The notes under the pieces: model-generated | Told to the model about the DNA's origin: nothing | What the model saw: the letters and a program-made list of their open reading frames with translations, nothing else | Database searches by the model: none | NCBI RefSeq assembly: GCF_018403265.1 | Contig: NZ_BOSI01000002.1 | Location: forward strand, 434,001 to 498,000 | Length of the DNA: 64,000 nt | Direction of reading: 5' to 3' | From: Paenibacillus sp. J31TS4 | GTDB taxonomy: Bacteria > Bacillota > Bacilli > Paenibacillales > NBRC-103111 | Program-made: the position numbers and the translations under genes | Shown here: positions 25,774-33,058 of the stretch, in pieces | Layout: each line of letters opens with the position of its first letter | Position numbering within the stretch: position 1 is the first letter of the stretch

Positions 25774-26660
25774 TGAGAGGCGGCTTCGCTTCGCTGCATC
25801 CCTCCGTCTCCTTTGCCTACTATGCCGGCGTCCTGCTCCTCTGCATGCTGCTTCTGCACCCGGTTTTGCTGGCGGTTGCCTCCGTCCTGCTGGCGGTGCT
25901 CCTCGCCCTGCTCGGCGGGTGGCGGCGGCTGGCCCGGCAGCTGCCGGGCATGCTTGCCGTGCCGCTCGCCGTCACCTTGATGAATCCGCTCTTTTCTCAC
26001 CGGGGGCGGCACATTCTCTTCTATTTGTTCGACCAGCCGATCACGCTGGAAGCCATTCTGTACGGAGCGACAATGGGGTTGTCGCTCCTTGCGATCCTGC
26101 TCGCCTTTGCTTCCTACCAGCAGGTGGTGACCACCGACCGGTTCCTGTATCTGTTCGGGGCGGCGGCTCCCCGGCTGGCGCTGCTGACGCTGATGACGGT
26201 CCGGTTCGTGCCGCTGTTTCGCCGGAGGCTGCACGAGATCACCGCCGTCCAGAAGCAAAAAGGCATCAGCGTCTCGGAGGGCGTCCTGCGCAAGCGCATG
26301 AAGGACGGCATGCTGCTGCTCCGCGTCCTGCTCACCTGGTCGCTTGAGGAGGCGCTGCAAACCGCCGATTCGATGAAGGCGCGCGGCTACGGTTCGTCCC
26401 GGCGTTCTTCGTATACGATTTACCGGATGGACGGCCGGGACCGCCTCATCCTTACGCTGCTGGCGGGCTTGGCCGCGGCGACCGGCATCTGCCGGGCGAT
26501 GGGGCTCGGGGTGCTGACCGTTTATCCCCGGCTAGAGCCGATCACTCTGTCTGTGGCGGACGGGGCTTGCCTGGGAGCCTTTACGTGCTTCCTGATCATT
26601 CCGATCATCCTGGAAGGAGGAGACAAGCTGGCATGGCAATTCTCACCGCCGACAATGTGA
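25770..26660 (+). CDS. ecfT: ECF transporter transmembrane component EcfT
   Basis: A 296-residue integral membrane protein with about six hydrophobic segments. The two cytoplasmic coupling regions that contact the ATPases are seen as TVRFVPLFRRRLHEITAVQ (about 149-167) and the Ala-Arg-Gly motif DSMKARGYG (about 203-211). It links the S component to the ATPase pair. The ATG at 25770 overlaps the lipoprotein stop, and its own 3' end overlaps the ATPase gene by 28 bases, so the genes are translationally coupled. A dedicated EcfT in the operon indicates a group I, solute-specific ECF system. Confidence 0.9.
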   Translation: MMRGGFASLHPSVSFAYYAGVLLLCMLLLHPVLLAVASVLLAVLLALLGGWRRLARQLPGMLAVPLAVTLMNPLFSHRGRHILFYLFDQPITLEAILYGATMGLSLLAILLAFASYQQVVTTDRFLYLFGAAAPRLALLTLMTVRFVPLFRRRLHEITAVQKQKGISVSEGVLRKRMKDGMLLLRVLLTWSLEEALQTADSMKARGYGSSRRSSYTIYRMDGRDRLILTLLAGLAAATGICRAMGLGVLTVYPRLEPITLSVADGACLGAFTCFLIIPIILEGGDKLAWQFSPPTM

Positions 26661-28405
26661 GCTTTCGCTATCCGGAGGAGCAGCGCAACGCGCTGACGGA
26701 CGTCTCGCTAACGATTCGCGAGGGAGAGTTCGTCGTCGTTTGCGGCGCATCGGGGAGCGGCAAAAGCACGCTGCTCCGCCTGCTCAAGCAGGCAGTCCGT
26801 CCGGTCGGCGCGCTCTCCGGCCAGCTGCTGTTCCGCGGCCGGCCGCTCGAGGAGCTGAACGAACGGGAGGCGGCCGCCCGCATCGGGCTCGTCTTCCAAA
26901 ACCCGGAGAGCCAGATCGTCATGGACCGCGTCTGGCACGAGCTCGCGTTCGCCATGGAGAACCTCGGCTTCGAGCCGAGCCTCATGCGAAGACGGCTCGC
27001 CGAGATGGCCCACGCGTTCGGGCTGGAGCCGCTGCTCGGGCAGTCCGTCCATGCGCTGTCCGGCGGGCAGAAGCAACTGGTCAACCTGGCGTCCGTCCTG
27101 CTGCTGCAGCCCGATCTCCTGCTGCTAGATGAACCGGTCGCCCAGCTTGATCCGGTTGCGGCGCGCGACCTGCTCCAGCTCGTCCACCGGCTCAACCGGG
27201 AATGCGCGATGACCGTCCTCATAAGCGAGCATCGGCTGGAGGACGTCAGTCCGCTCGCCGACCGGATCGTCTACCTGAAGGACGGGCGAATCGCATACGA
27301 CGGCACGCCTCAAGAGATATGCCGCCGGATGGACGAGGCGGGGGACGAGGAAGCGATGCGCAGTCTGCCGTCCGTTACCCGGCTCTATCTGCAGGCCTGC
27401 CGGCTGGAGGGAGGGATGTCCTCCGCCGACGAGCCGGCTCCCTTCACCGTTCGGGCCGGCCGGGAATGGCTGCTGACCCGCCTGCGCCCGGACGGTGAGC
27501 GGGAGGCGGGCGGAGGAGCCGTGTCCGCAGCCCGTGCTGACGAAGCTTCGGCTCCTAAAGCACGGGAGGAGTCCCACCCGCCGAGGGACCTGGAGCTCGA
27601 ACAGCCCGGCTGGTCCGTCCGCCTCCCGCGGACGGACGCCGGCAGTCCGGCACCGCTGGTCGAATGCCGGGAGATCACCTACCAATACGAGCGCGGCGGG
27701 CAGGAGGTGCTCCGCAAGCTCTCGCTCGCCGTCCGGGAAGGGGAGCTGCTCGCCGTGCTTGGCGGCAACGGCGCCGGCAAATCGACGCTGCTTCAGCTGC
27801 TCGGCGGCCTCCGGAAGCCGCTGCGGGGGAAGCTTAGGACGCAGCCGGGCCTGCGGGCCGGTTACCTGCCGCAGAACCCGCTGCTGCTGTTCAGCGGGGA
27901 AACGGTGCGCGAGGAGCTGGCGGAGGCCGCCCGTAACGCCCGCCAGCCGGAACCAGGGGCGGCGGTCGCCGACGTCCTGGCTTCCCTCGGGCTGGAGGGG
28001 CTCGAGGAGCGGCATCCGTACGAGCTGAGCGGAGGCCAGCAGCAGCGCGCGGCGATTGCCTCGGTGCTGCTCGGGCGTCCTTCGCTGCTCCTTCTCGACG
28101 AGCCGACCAAAGGCCTCGATCCGCTCGCCAAGGAACAGCTGGCCGAGCTGCTCGAGGAGCTCCGGGAGCAAGGGATGACGATCGTCCTCGTCACCCATGA
28201 TGTCGAGTTCGCGGCCCGCCGGGCATCGCGCTGCGCCATGTTGTTCGAGGGCGCCATCGCGGCGGAGGACGCTCCCGCGGCGTTCTTCCGCGACAATTAT
28301 TTCTTCACGACGGCGGTCGGCCGGATGACGCGCGGCCTCCTGCCCGGCATGCTGACGTACGAGGAGGTGATCGGGCGATGGGCGCAAGACGGACCCTCCT
28401 TCTGA
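26633..28405 (+). CDS. ecfA: ECF transporter ATPase, two ABC domains fused in one chain
   Basis: A 590-residue protein with two complete ATPase domains. NBD1 (about 1-250) has Walker A GASGSGKST (38-46), a Q-loop FQNPESQ, the signature ALSGGQKQ (141-148), Walker B LLLLDEP and switch His in SEHRL. NBD2 (about 342-575) has GGNGAGKST (377-385), LPQNP, ELSGGQQQR (464-472), LLLLDEP and THDVE. A variable, charged linker (about 260-340) joins them. In many ECF systems these are separate EcfA1 and EcfA2 genes; here the heterodimer is pre-formed. The start at 26633 has GGAAGGAGGAGACAAGCTGGC and lies inside the end of ecfT. Confidence 0.92.
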   Translation: MAILTADNVSFRYPEEQRNALTDVSLTIREGEFVVVCGASGSGKSTLLRLLKQAVRPVGALSGQLLFRGRPLEELNEREAAARIGLVFQNPESQIVMDRVWHELAFAMENLGFEPSLMRRRLAEMAHAFGLEPLLGQSVHALSGGQKQLVNLASVLLLQPDLLLLDEPVAQLDPVAARDLLQLVHRLNRECAMTVLISEHRLEDVSPLADRIVYLKDGRIAYDGTPQEICRRMDEAGDEEAMRSLPSVTRLYLQACRLEGGMSSADEPAPFTVRAGREWLLTRLRPDGEREAGGGAVSAARADEASAPKAREESHPPRDLELEQPGWSVRLPRTDAGSPAPLVECREITYQYERGGQEVLRKLSLAVREGELLAVLGGNGAGKSTLLQLLGGLRKPLRGKLRTQPGLRAGYLPQNPLLLFSGETVREELAEAARNARQPEPGAAVADVLASLGLEGLEERHPYELSGGQQQRAAIASVLLGRPSLLLLDEPTKGLDPLAKEQLAELLEELREQGMTIVLVTHDVEFAARRASRCAMLFEGAIAAEDAPAAFFRDNYFFTTAVGRMTRGLLPGMLTYEEVIGRWAQDGPSF

Positions 28406-29100
28406 CGGCGATCGGCGTATTCGCGGCGGGGCTGGCCGTTTCCGTCGCGGTTACCGATTCGCATTACATGCTGCTTAGTCTGGTGCTGGCGGCAGCAGCC
28501 ATGGCCCCTCTCTTCATCCGCTTCGAGAGACGGTCCGTGGAAGCGCGGGAGCTGGTGCTGCTCGCCGTGCTGGCCGCGATCGCGGCGGTGGGGCGGGTGC
28601 CGTTCGCGCCGCTTCCGAGCGTCCAGCCCGTTACATTCGTCGTCATCGTATCCGGCTGCGTCTTCGGCGCGGAAGCGGGCTTTTTGATCGGTTCGGTCGC
28701 CGCTCTCGTCTCGAATCTGTTTCTCGGCCAGGGGCCGTGGACATCCTGGCAAATGTTCGCCTGGGGGATGGCCGGCGCGACGGCGGGCTGGTGGCGCCAC
28801 ACCTGGTGGATGAACCGCCGGGCGGGGCTCCTCCTATTCGGCTTCGTCTGGGGCTTCCTGTTCGGCTGGATTCTGAACATTTGGTATCTGATCCAGCTGC
28901 CGGAAGCGTGGAGCCTGCCGCTTATCACGGCGGCTTATATCCAGAGCTTACCGTTCGATCTGGCACATGCGCTGAGCAACGTCTTTTTCCTTGCCGTGTT
29001 CGGCCGCAGCTGGATGTCGGTGCTCACACGGTTCCGCCGCAAATACGGTTTACTCACGGAGCCGGGCGGCGGGCCGGGGCCTGGCGCGCCGATACGATAG
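28378..29100 (+). CDS. ECF transporter S component, probably for cobalamin/corrinoid
   Basis: A 240-residue membrane protein with about six to seven hydrophobic segments. It contains LPSVQPVTFVVIVSGCVFG and FLIGSVAALVSNLFLGQGPWTSWQMFAWG (cited in parts), features of the S-component family that includes the B12-type CbrT/CblT proteins. The substrate-binding S component floats in the membrane and docks on EcfT. The gene overlaps the ATPase gene by 28 bases and is followed by a terminator. Cobalamin specificity is inferred from the riboswitch and the DUF4430 partners; a different tetrapyrrole or cobinamide is not excluded. Confidence 0.85.
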   Translation: MGARRTLLLTAIGVFAAGLAVSVAVTDSHYMLLSLVLAAAAMAPLFIRFERRSVEARELVLLAVLAAIAAVGRVPFAPLPSVQPVTFVVIVSGCVFGAEAGFLIGSVAALVSNLFLGQGPWTSWQMFAWGMAGATAGWWRHTWWMNRRAGLLLFGFVWGFLFGWILNIWYLIQLPEAWSLPLITAAYIQSLPFDLAHALSNVFFLAVFGRSWMSVLTRFRRKYGLLTEPGGGPGPGAPIR

Positions 29101-29104
29101 AGGG

Positions 29105-29135
29105 CGGGCTTCCCTGCGGGGGAGGCCCGTTTTTT
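29105..29135 (+). terminator. terminator ending the B12-uptake operon
   Basis: CGGGCTTCCC (29105-29114) pairs with GGGAGGCCCG (29120-29129, one G-U) and is followed by six T. Confidence 0.82.
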
Positions 29136-29179
29136 GCGTTTGGCTAGTACCCGATTGTCCGCCTGCAATCACGATTTTT

Positions 29180-29208
29180 TTGCGAATTCGGCCGTTTTGT
29201 GCTATAAT
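29180..29208 (+). promoter_or_regulatory. sigma-A promoter
   Basis: TTGCGA (29180-29185), 17 bases, then a perfect TATAAT (29203-29208), 36 bases before the next start codon. Confidence 0.7.
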
Positions 29209-29243
29209 TTGACTAGAATCCAATGGAAAGGAGGTCAGATTGC

Positions 29244-29609
29244 ATGCATACTCCTCGTTTTGCCCCCAATCACTGGATTTCAATTACGTTGGTGTTTGTT
29301 CTTATGCTGTTTGTTACCCCGACGCCTACTTCCACGCCGGAGACGTCCGCCAGCGAATCGTCCGCCCGTACGTCCGCTTCTCAAGGAAGCGAATCGGCGG
29401 TTCAGCTCATCGTTCGGAAGCAGTCGTCTGAGACCGACCAGAAGCGGATGTCCCGCTATTTTCCGGCTGCCTTGGCTCTTGCCGGCGCCCTCCTCTTTAA
29501 CGGCTACCGCCGCAAGCTTACCCCCCGCGTTTCGTTCGCTCCGCTCATTGCCCGCAGGCTTAGCAGGCTTCTGCTGGCACCCATCCGGTACACCTCCACT
29601 TTCGTGTAG
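29244..29609 (+). CDS. small secreted or membrane-anchored protein, unknown
   Basis: A 121-residue protein with an N-terminal hydrophobic segment (ISITLVFVLMLFVTP, about residues 12-26), a Ser/Thr/Pro/Glu-rich stretch (27-52), a second hydrophobic segment (about 73-84) and an Arg-rich C-terminus. It has a clear promoter and an ideal GAAAGGAGGTCAGATTGC site, so it is very probably expressed. The Ser/Thr-rich part resembles a cell-wall linker. I recognise no family. It is not part of the B12 operon, because a terminator and a separate promoter intervene. Confidence 0.62.
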   Translation: MHTPRFAPNHWISITLVFVLMLFVTPTPTSTPETSASESSARTSASQGSESAVQLIVRKQSSETDQKRMSRYFPAALALAGALLFNGYRRKLTPRVSFAPLIARRLSRLLLAPIRYTSTFV

Positions 29610-29883
29610 ACCTTATCGTTCCAATTTTGTCCTAGTCCGCTTACGGGTTCCGTTTTTTTGACGGCAAAGCTGTAGGTTTCTTTGTGATGCGCAGCCTGGC
29701 GTGCCGCAGGATAGTCGGCGCGCCAAACGAAAATATCGGATGCAGTTACGCTCTAACGTTGAAAAAAACGATGCGGCAGGGGCTTGTTTGCTCATGCCCG
29801 TCTCTTGACATAGGCAGTCAGGACGGCCGGATTCCGGACGCCTGACTACTGTAAAACCATTCTGTAGAGGAGGATGTCTATCG

Positions 29884-30375
29884 ATGCAAATACGCGAGAT
29901 CGAATTGCCTGGCGTAGGCAAAAAATTTGAATTACTGACAAAGGAGGGCGACAAGCTCGTCCTTGTCCTGCACGACGACGGAAGGAGGGAGTGCTTCCAG
30001 TTCCAGCCCGGAGAGCCCGACGACAGCGTGGCTTCCTTCTCGCTGGACGATGACGAAGCCCGGCTGTTCGCGGCCATCGTGGGCGGGATGACTTACAAGC
30101 CGAAGGCGCTGGAGACGATCGAGGTGGCGCTTGACGAGCTCGTGATCGAATGGTATCGCATCGAGCCCGAATACGCCTGTGTCGGACGCACGATCGGCGA
30201 GCTGAATGTTCGCCGGCAGACGGGCGCCACCATCATCGCCGTAGCCGGGAAGCAGGGGACGCAGATCAATCCGGGCCCGGAGTTCGTCCTCTCTGCGAAC
30301 AGCATGCTGGTCGTCGCGGGAGAGCGGCGGCAGCAGAGGGATTTCAAGCAAGTCTTAAAGAACGGGTGTGATTGA
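29884..30375 (+). CDS. khtT: K+/H+ antiporter regulatory subunit KhtT (TrkA-C domain)
   Basis: A 163-residue cytoplasmic protein. The C-terminal RCK_C/TrkA-C domain (about 80-160) reads VIEWYRIEPEYACVGRTIGEL and ends SANSMLVVAGERRQQRDF. In Bacillus the KhtT dimer binds c-di-AMP and controls the KhtU antiporter. The ATG follows GAGGAGGATGTCTATCG. Its stop overlaps the TTG start of khtU in a TTGA arrangement, which ensures coupled synthesis. A khtS equivalent is not obvious upstream; the 274-base gap before it holds no clear gene. Confidence 0.9.
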   Translation: MQIREIELPGVGKKFELLTKEGDKLVLVLHDDGRRECFQFQPGEPDDSVASFSLDDDEARLFAAIVGGMTYKPKALETIEVALDELVIEWYRIEPEYACVGRTIGELNVRRQTGATIIAVAGKQGTQINPGPEFVLSANSMLVVAGERRQQRDFKQVLKNGCD

Positions 30376-31607
30376 CCTTGGAGCATATAGTTCTCGAAAT
30401 CGGTCTGGCGGTGGCGCTCATCGCGTTCGCCGGCCTCCTGTCCGCCAAGTTCAAATTCTCGGTCATCCCGTTCTATATTCTGATCGGCATGGCGGTCGGA
30501 CCGCATTCCCTCCATTGGGGACCGCTTGATCTAAGATTCATCTCAAGCGCTCCGCTGATCGAGGTGCTCGGCCGCATTGGGGTGCTGTTCCTGCTCTTCT
30601 ACCTGGGGCTGGAATTCTCGGTCGGCCGGCTGCTCAAGTCGGGCCGCTCGATCGCCGTCGGCGGGACGATCTATATCGCCATCAACTTTACGCTGGGGCT
30701 GCTGTTCGCCTGGGGGCTCGGCTTCGGACTGAAGGAAATTCTGATCATCTCGGGCATCACGACCATCTCGTCGAGCGCCATTGCGGCCAAGGTACTGGTT
30801 GACCTGAAACGGACGGCGAATCCGGAGACGGAGATGATCCTCGGAATCATCATGTTCGAGGATGTGTTCCTGGCGGTCTACATCTCGATCGTCTCGGGAC
30901 TTGTGCTGAGCGGCACCTCGTCGCTCGCGGGTACGATCGGCGCGGCGCTGCTCGCCCTTGGGTTCATGCTGGTGGTGCTGACGGCCGGCCGCCGCCTCGT
31001 GCCGCTATTGAACCGATGGCTTGCGATCCGCTCGAGCGAGCTGTTCCTGCTCGTTATCTTCGCCATCCTGTTCCTGGTCGCCGGCTTCTCGGAGACGATT
31101 CATGTGGCGGAGGCGATCGGGGCGCTGCTCGTCGGTCTCGTGCTGGCGGAGACGGAGCACCGGAAGCGGATTGAGCAGCTCATTCTGCCGTTCCGGGATT
31201 TCTTCGGCGCCATCTTCTTCTTCAGCTTCGGATTGACGATAGATCCCTACTCGCTCGGAGGGGCCGTCTGGTTCTCGCTCGGCGCCGTCCTGCTGACGCT
31301 GCTCGGCAACTTTGCCGCCGGGATGTGGGCGGGCCGGACCGCCGGCCTGTCACCGAAGGCGTCGGTGAATATCGGCATGACGATCGTCGCCCGGGGTGAA
31401 TTCTCCATCATCATGGCCAATTTGGCCAAAGCCGGCGGCCTGCTGCCGGTCATTCAGCCGTTCGCGGCTCTGTACGTGCTCATTTTGGCGGTGCTCGGCC
31501 CTCTGCTGTCCAAGGAGACGAAGCGGATTTATTCGCTGCTGGACCGCACGCTCAAAGTATCGAAGTGGGGGGCAAAGAGTCAAACGAAGGAAAACGAAGC
31601 GCTGTAG
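30372..31607 (+). CDS. khtU: CPA2-type K+/H+ antiporter KhtU
   Basis: A 411-residue integral membrane protein with 12-13 hydrophobic segments and the Na_H_exchanger fold. Conserved stretches include GILIGMAVGPHSL-like PFYILIGMAVGPHSLHWG, the GITTISSSAIAAKVLVDL core helix, and NIGMTIVARGEFSIIMANLA near the end, where the Arg-Gly-Glu motif is typical of CPA2 transporters. It exports potassium in exchange for protons under KhtT control. It starts at the TTG at 30372, overlapping khtT. Confidence 0.92.
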   Translation: MTLEHIVLEIGLAVALIAFAGLLSAKFKFSVIPFYILIGMAVGPHSLHWGPLDLRFISSAPLIEVLGRIGVLFLLFYLGLEFSVGRLLKSGRSIAVGGTIYIAINFTLGLLFAWGLGFGLKEILIISGITTISSSAIAAKVLVDLKRTANPETEMILGIIMFEDVFLAVYISIVSGLVLSGTSSLAGTIGAALLALGFMLVVLTAGRRLVPLLNRWLAIRSSELFLLVIFAILFLVAGFSETIHVAEAIGALLVGLVLAETEHRKRIEQLILPFRDFFGAIFFFSFGLTIDPYSLGGAVWFSLGAVLLTLLGNFAAGMWAGRTAGLSPKASVNIGMTIVARGEFSIIMANLAKAGGLLPVIQPFAALYVLILAVLGPLLSKETKRIYSLLDRTLKVSKWGAKSQTKENEAL

Positions 31608-31681
31608 TCGCCCCGGCATGAGCTCGTCATGGCAGATCCAATGCCGGGCCTGTAGCAAAACCATGTGAGGGGGAGTCGCAT

Positions 31682-32110
31682 GTGAGACAGTTAGTAGATC
31701 GGGTCTGGAGCAGCCGTTCGCTTACGACCCGTTATATCCTTTTGTACGGCTTGGGCATGCTGCTGATCGTCTTTGGCATCGTGCTGGCGCGCCTGGAAAG
31801 GACCAGCTCGGCGGTCGCTTACGGCATTGTCGTGACAGCCGCGCTCTATACGGCGAGACGGCTCGTTATGCAGTCGGGCATGAGCCGACTGATGACAATC
31901 ACGAGTCCGCTCTTGCCGGACATCCTGGAGAGAATCCGCACGGAGACGGGGAAGGAGGCGCTGCGTGCCGTGGAAGCAGCCGGGGAGACGAGATGGGATA
32001 CGGCCGAGCTGTATCTCTACCGGCTGGAGGAGCGGACGCTGCGCGATCTGATCGAAGACATCGACCCGGACGCCGTCATCGACGTCCGGCCCGTCTACGA
32101 GATGAAATAA
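31682..32110 (+). CDS. membrane protein with cytoplasmic C-terminal domain, unknown
   Basis: A 142-residue protein with two hydrophobic segments (about residues 17-36 and 42-60). A soluble alpha/beta tail of about 75 residues ends in LRDLIEDIDPDAVIDVRPVYEMK, cited in parts. The tail faintly resembles the DUF2179/YitT C-terminal domain ('IDPDAF-x-x-V'). It starts at the GTG at 31682 behind GAGGGGGAGTCGCAT and follows khtU by 74 bases without a terminator, so it may be co-expressed. Function unknown. Confidence 0.65.
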   Translation: MRQLVDRVWSSRSLTTRYILLYGLGMLLIVFGIVLARLERTSSAVAYGIVVTAALYTARRLVMQSGMSRLMTITSPLLPDILERIRTETGKEALRAVEAAGETRWDTAELYLYRLEERTLRDLIEDIDPDAVIDVRPVYEMK

Positions 32111-32150
32111 AAACCGTCGTGTGACGGGACGCATGATGCATCAGGAAACA

Positions 32151-32187
32151 AGCAAGGAGCCGGGGCACGCCGCCCCGGCTCCTTGCT
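32151..32187. terminator. bidirectional terminator
   Basis: AGCAAGGAGCCGGGGC (32151-32166) pairs perfectly with its complement at 32172-32187 around a five-base loop. It lies between convergent genes. Confidence 0.85.
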
Positions 32188-32192
32188 TTACT

Positions 32193-32972
32193 TTATACAG
32201 GCCTCACGGCCTCGTAAATGTACTTTTGCTTTGGACTGTCCGGCGTCTTGGCCGGATCGAAGTCTGCGTAGACGGCGACTTCCGTGAATCCGGTCGCTTC
32301 CAAGAGAAGGCGGAACTCCTCGACGCCGTACCAGCGAAGCGCGAATCGCTGCAGCTCGGTCTGCAGGAGCGCGCCGCCGCGCCACTTCTCGTATTTGAGA
32401 AGCGTGACTTTGCGCTGGTGGAACAGATCCGCCTCGAGCAGCTTGCCCTCCATCGTAATCGTGTCCCCGTTTGGACAGGAGAAGACGGAGGTGCCGCCGA
32501 ACGAGCCGGTCTGGAAGCTGGGATCGGGCAGGAACAGATCAAGCAGCAGCCGTCCGCCAGGCTTGAGGTGCTCGAACAGGTTCCGAAGCGCCCGGAGCGA
32601 GGCGTCACGGTCGTCAATAAGGAGGAACGAGCCTCCGGGAATGAAGATGGCCCCGTATTGCCGTCCGAGCGACATGGTCACGAGATCCGCTTCCCGAAGC
32701 TCCGGCGCCAGCCCGCGCTTCTCGCACTCCGCGCGGCAGGCAGCCAGCATCTCCACGGAAGTATCGGTTCCTTCCACGGGCAGTCCCGCTTCGAGCAGCG
32801 GGATCAGCACGCGGCCGGAGCCGCACATCGCCTCCAGCAGCGGACCTTCGCAGGTCTGCAGCCGATCCCGGTAAAATTCGATATCTCCTCCGAAGGACGT
32901 GCCGACCGGCTTGGTCAGCTCGTAAAGCTCGGTGCACAGCTCACCGTAATGAGAGAATGACAACGACTTCAC
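32193..32972 (-). CDS. class I SAM-dependent methyltransferase
   Basis: A 259-residue methyltransferase. Motif I is EAMCGSGRVLIPLLEAG (about 47-63), motif II acidic residue is in VEGTDTSVEML, and motif post-I to IV runs through FIPGGSFLLIDD. The LKPGGRLLLDLF segment forms strand beta5. No substrate-specific features are recognised. The frame begins at a GTG (32972) behind AAAGGTGC, a weak site; other starts are possible. It stands alone, ahead of ileS in the opposite order of the strand. Confidence 0.85.
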   Translation of the reverse strand: MKSLSFSHYGELCTELYELTKPVGTSFGGDIEFYRDRLQTCEGPLLEAMCGSGRVLIPLLEAGLPVEGTDTSVEMLAACRAECEKRGLAPELREADLVTMSLGRQYGAIFIPGGSFLLIDDRDASLRALRNLFEHLKPGGRLLLDLFLPDPSFQTGSFGGTSVFSCPNGDTITMEGKLLEADLFHQRKVTLLKYEKWRGGALLQTELQRFALRWYGVEEFRLLLEATGFTEVAVYADFDPAKTPDSPKQKYIYEAVRPV

Positions 32973-33058
32973 GCACCTTTGTCTGATTGGAATGCCCTCA
33001 TTATAAGGCGGTGCAGCCTCTGTCCGCCAGGGAGAGAATAGGTAGAACCGGACTCGCG

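Noticed and set aside
27125-28387. 420-codon antisense frame over the fused ATPase
   Set aside because: Shadow frame; both ABC domains on the plus strand are complete.
29610-29883. possible khtS-like small gene or leader before khtT
   Set aside because: No frame with a ribosome site; a TTGACA box at 29805-29810 has no -10 at a usable distance.
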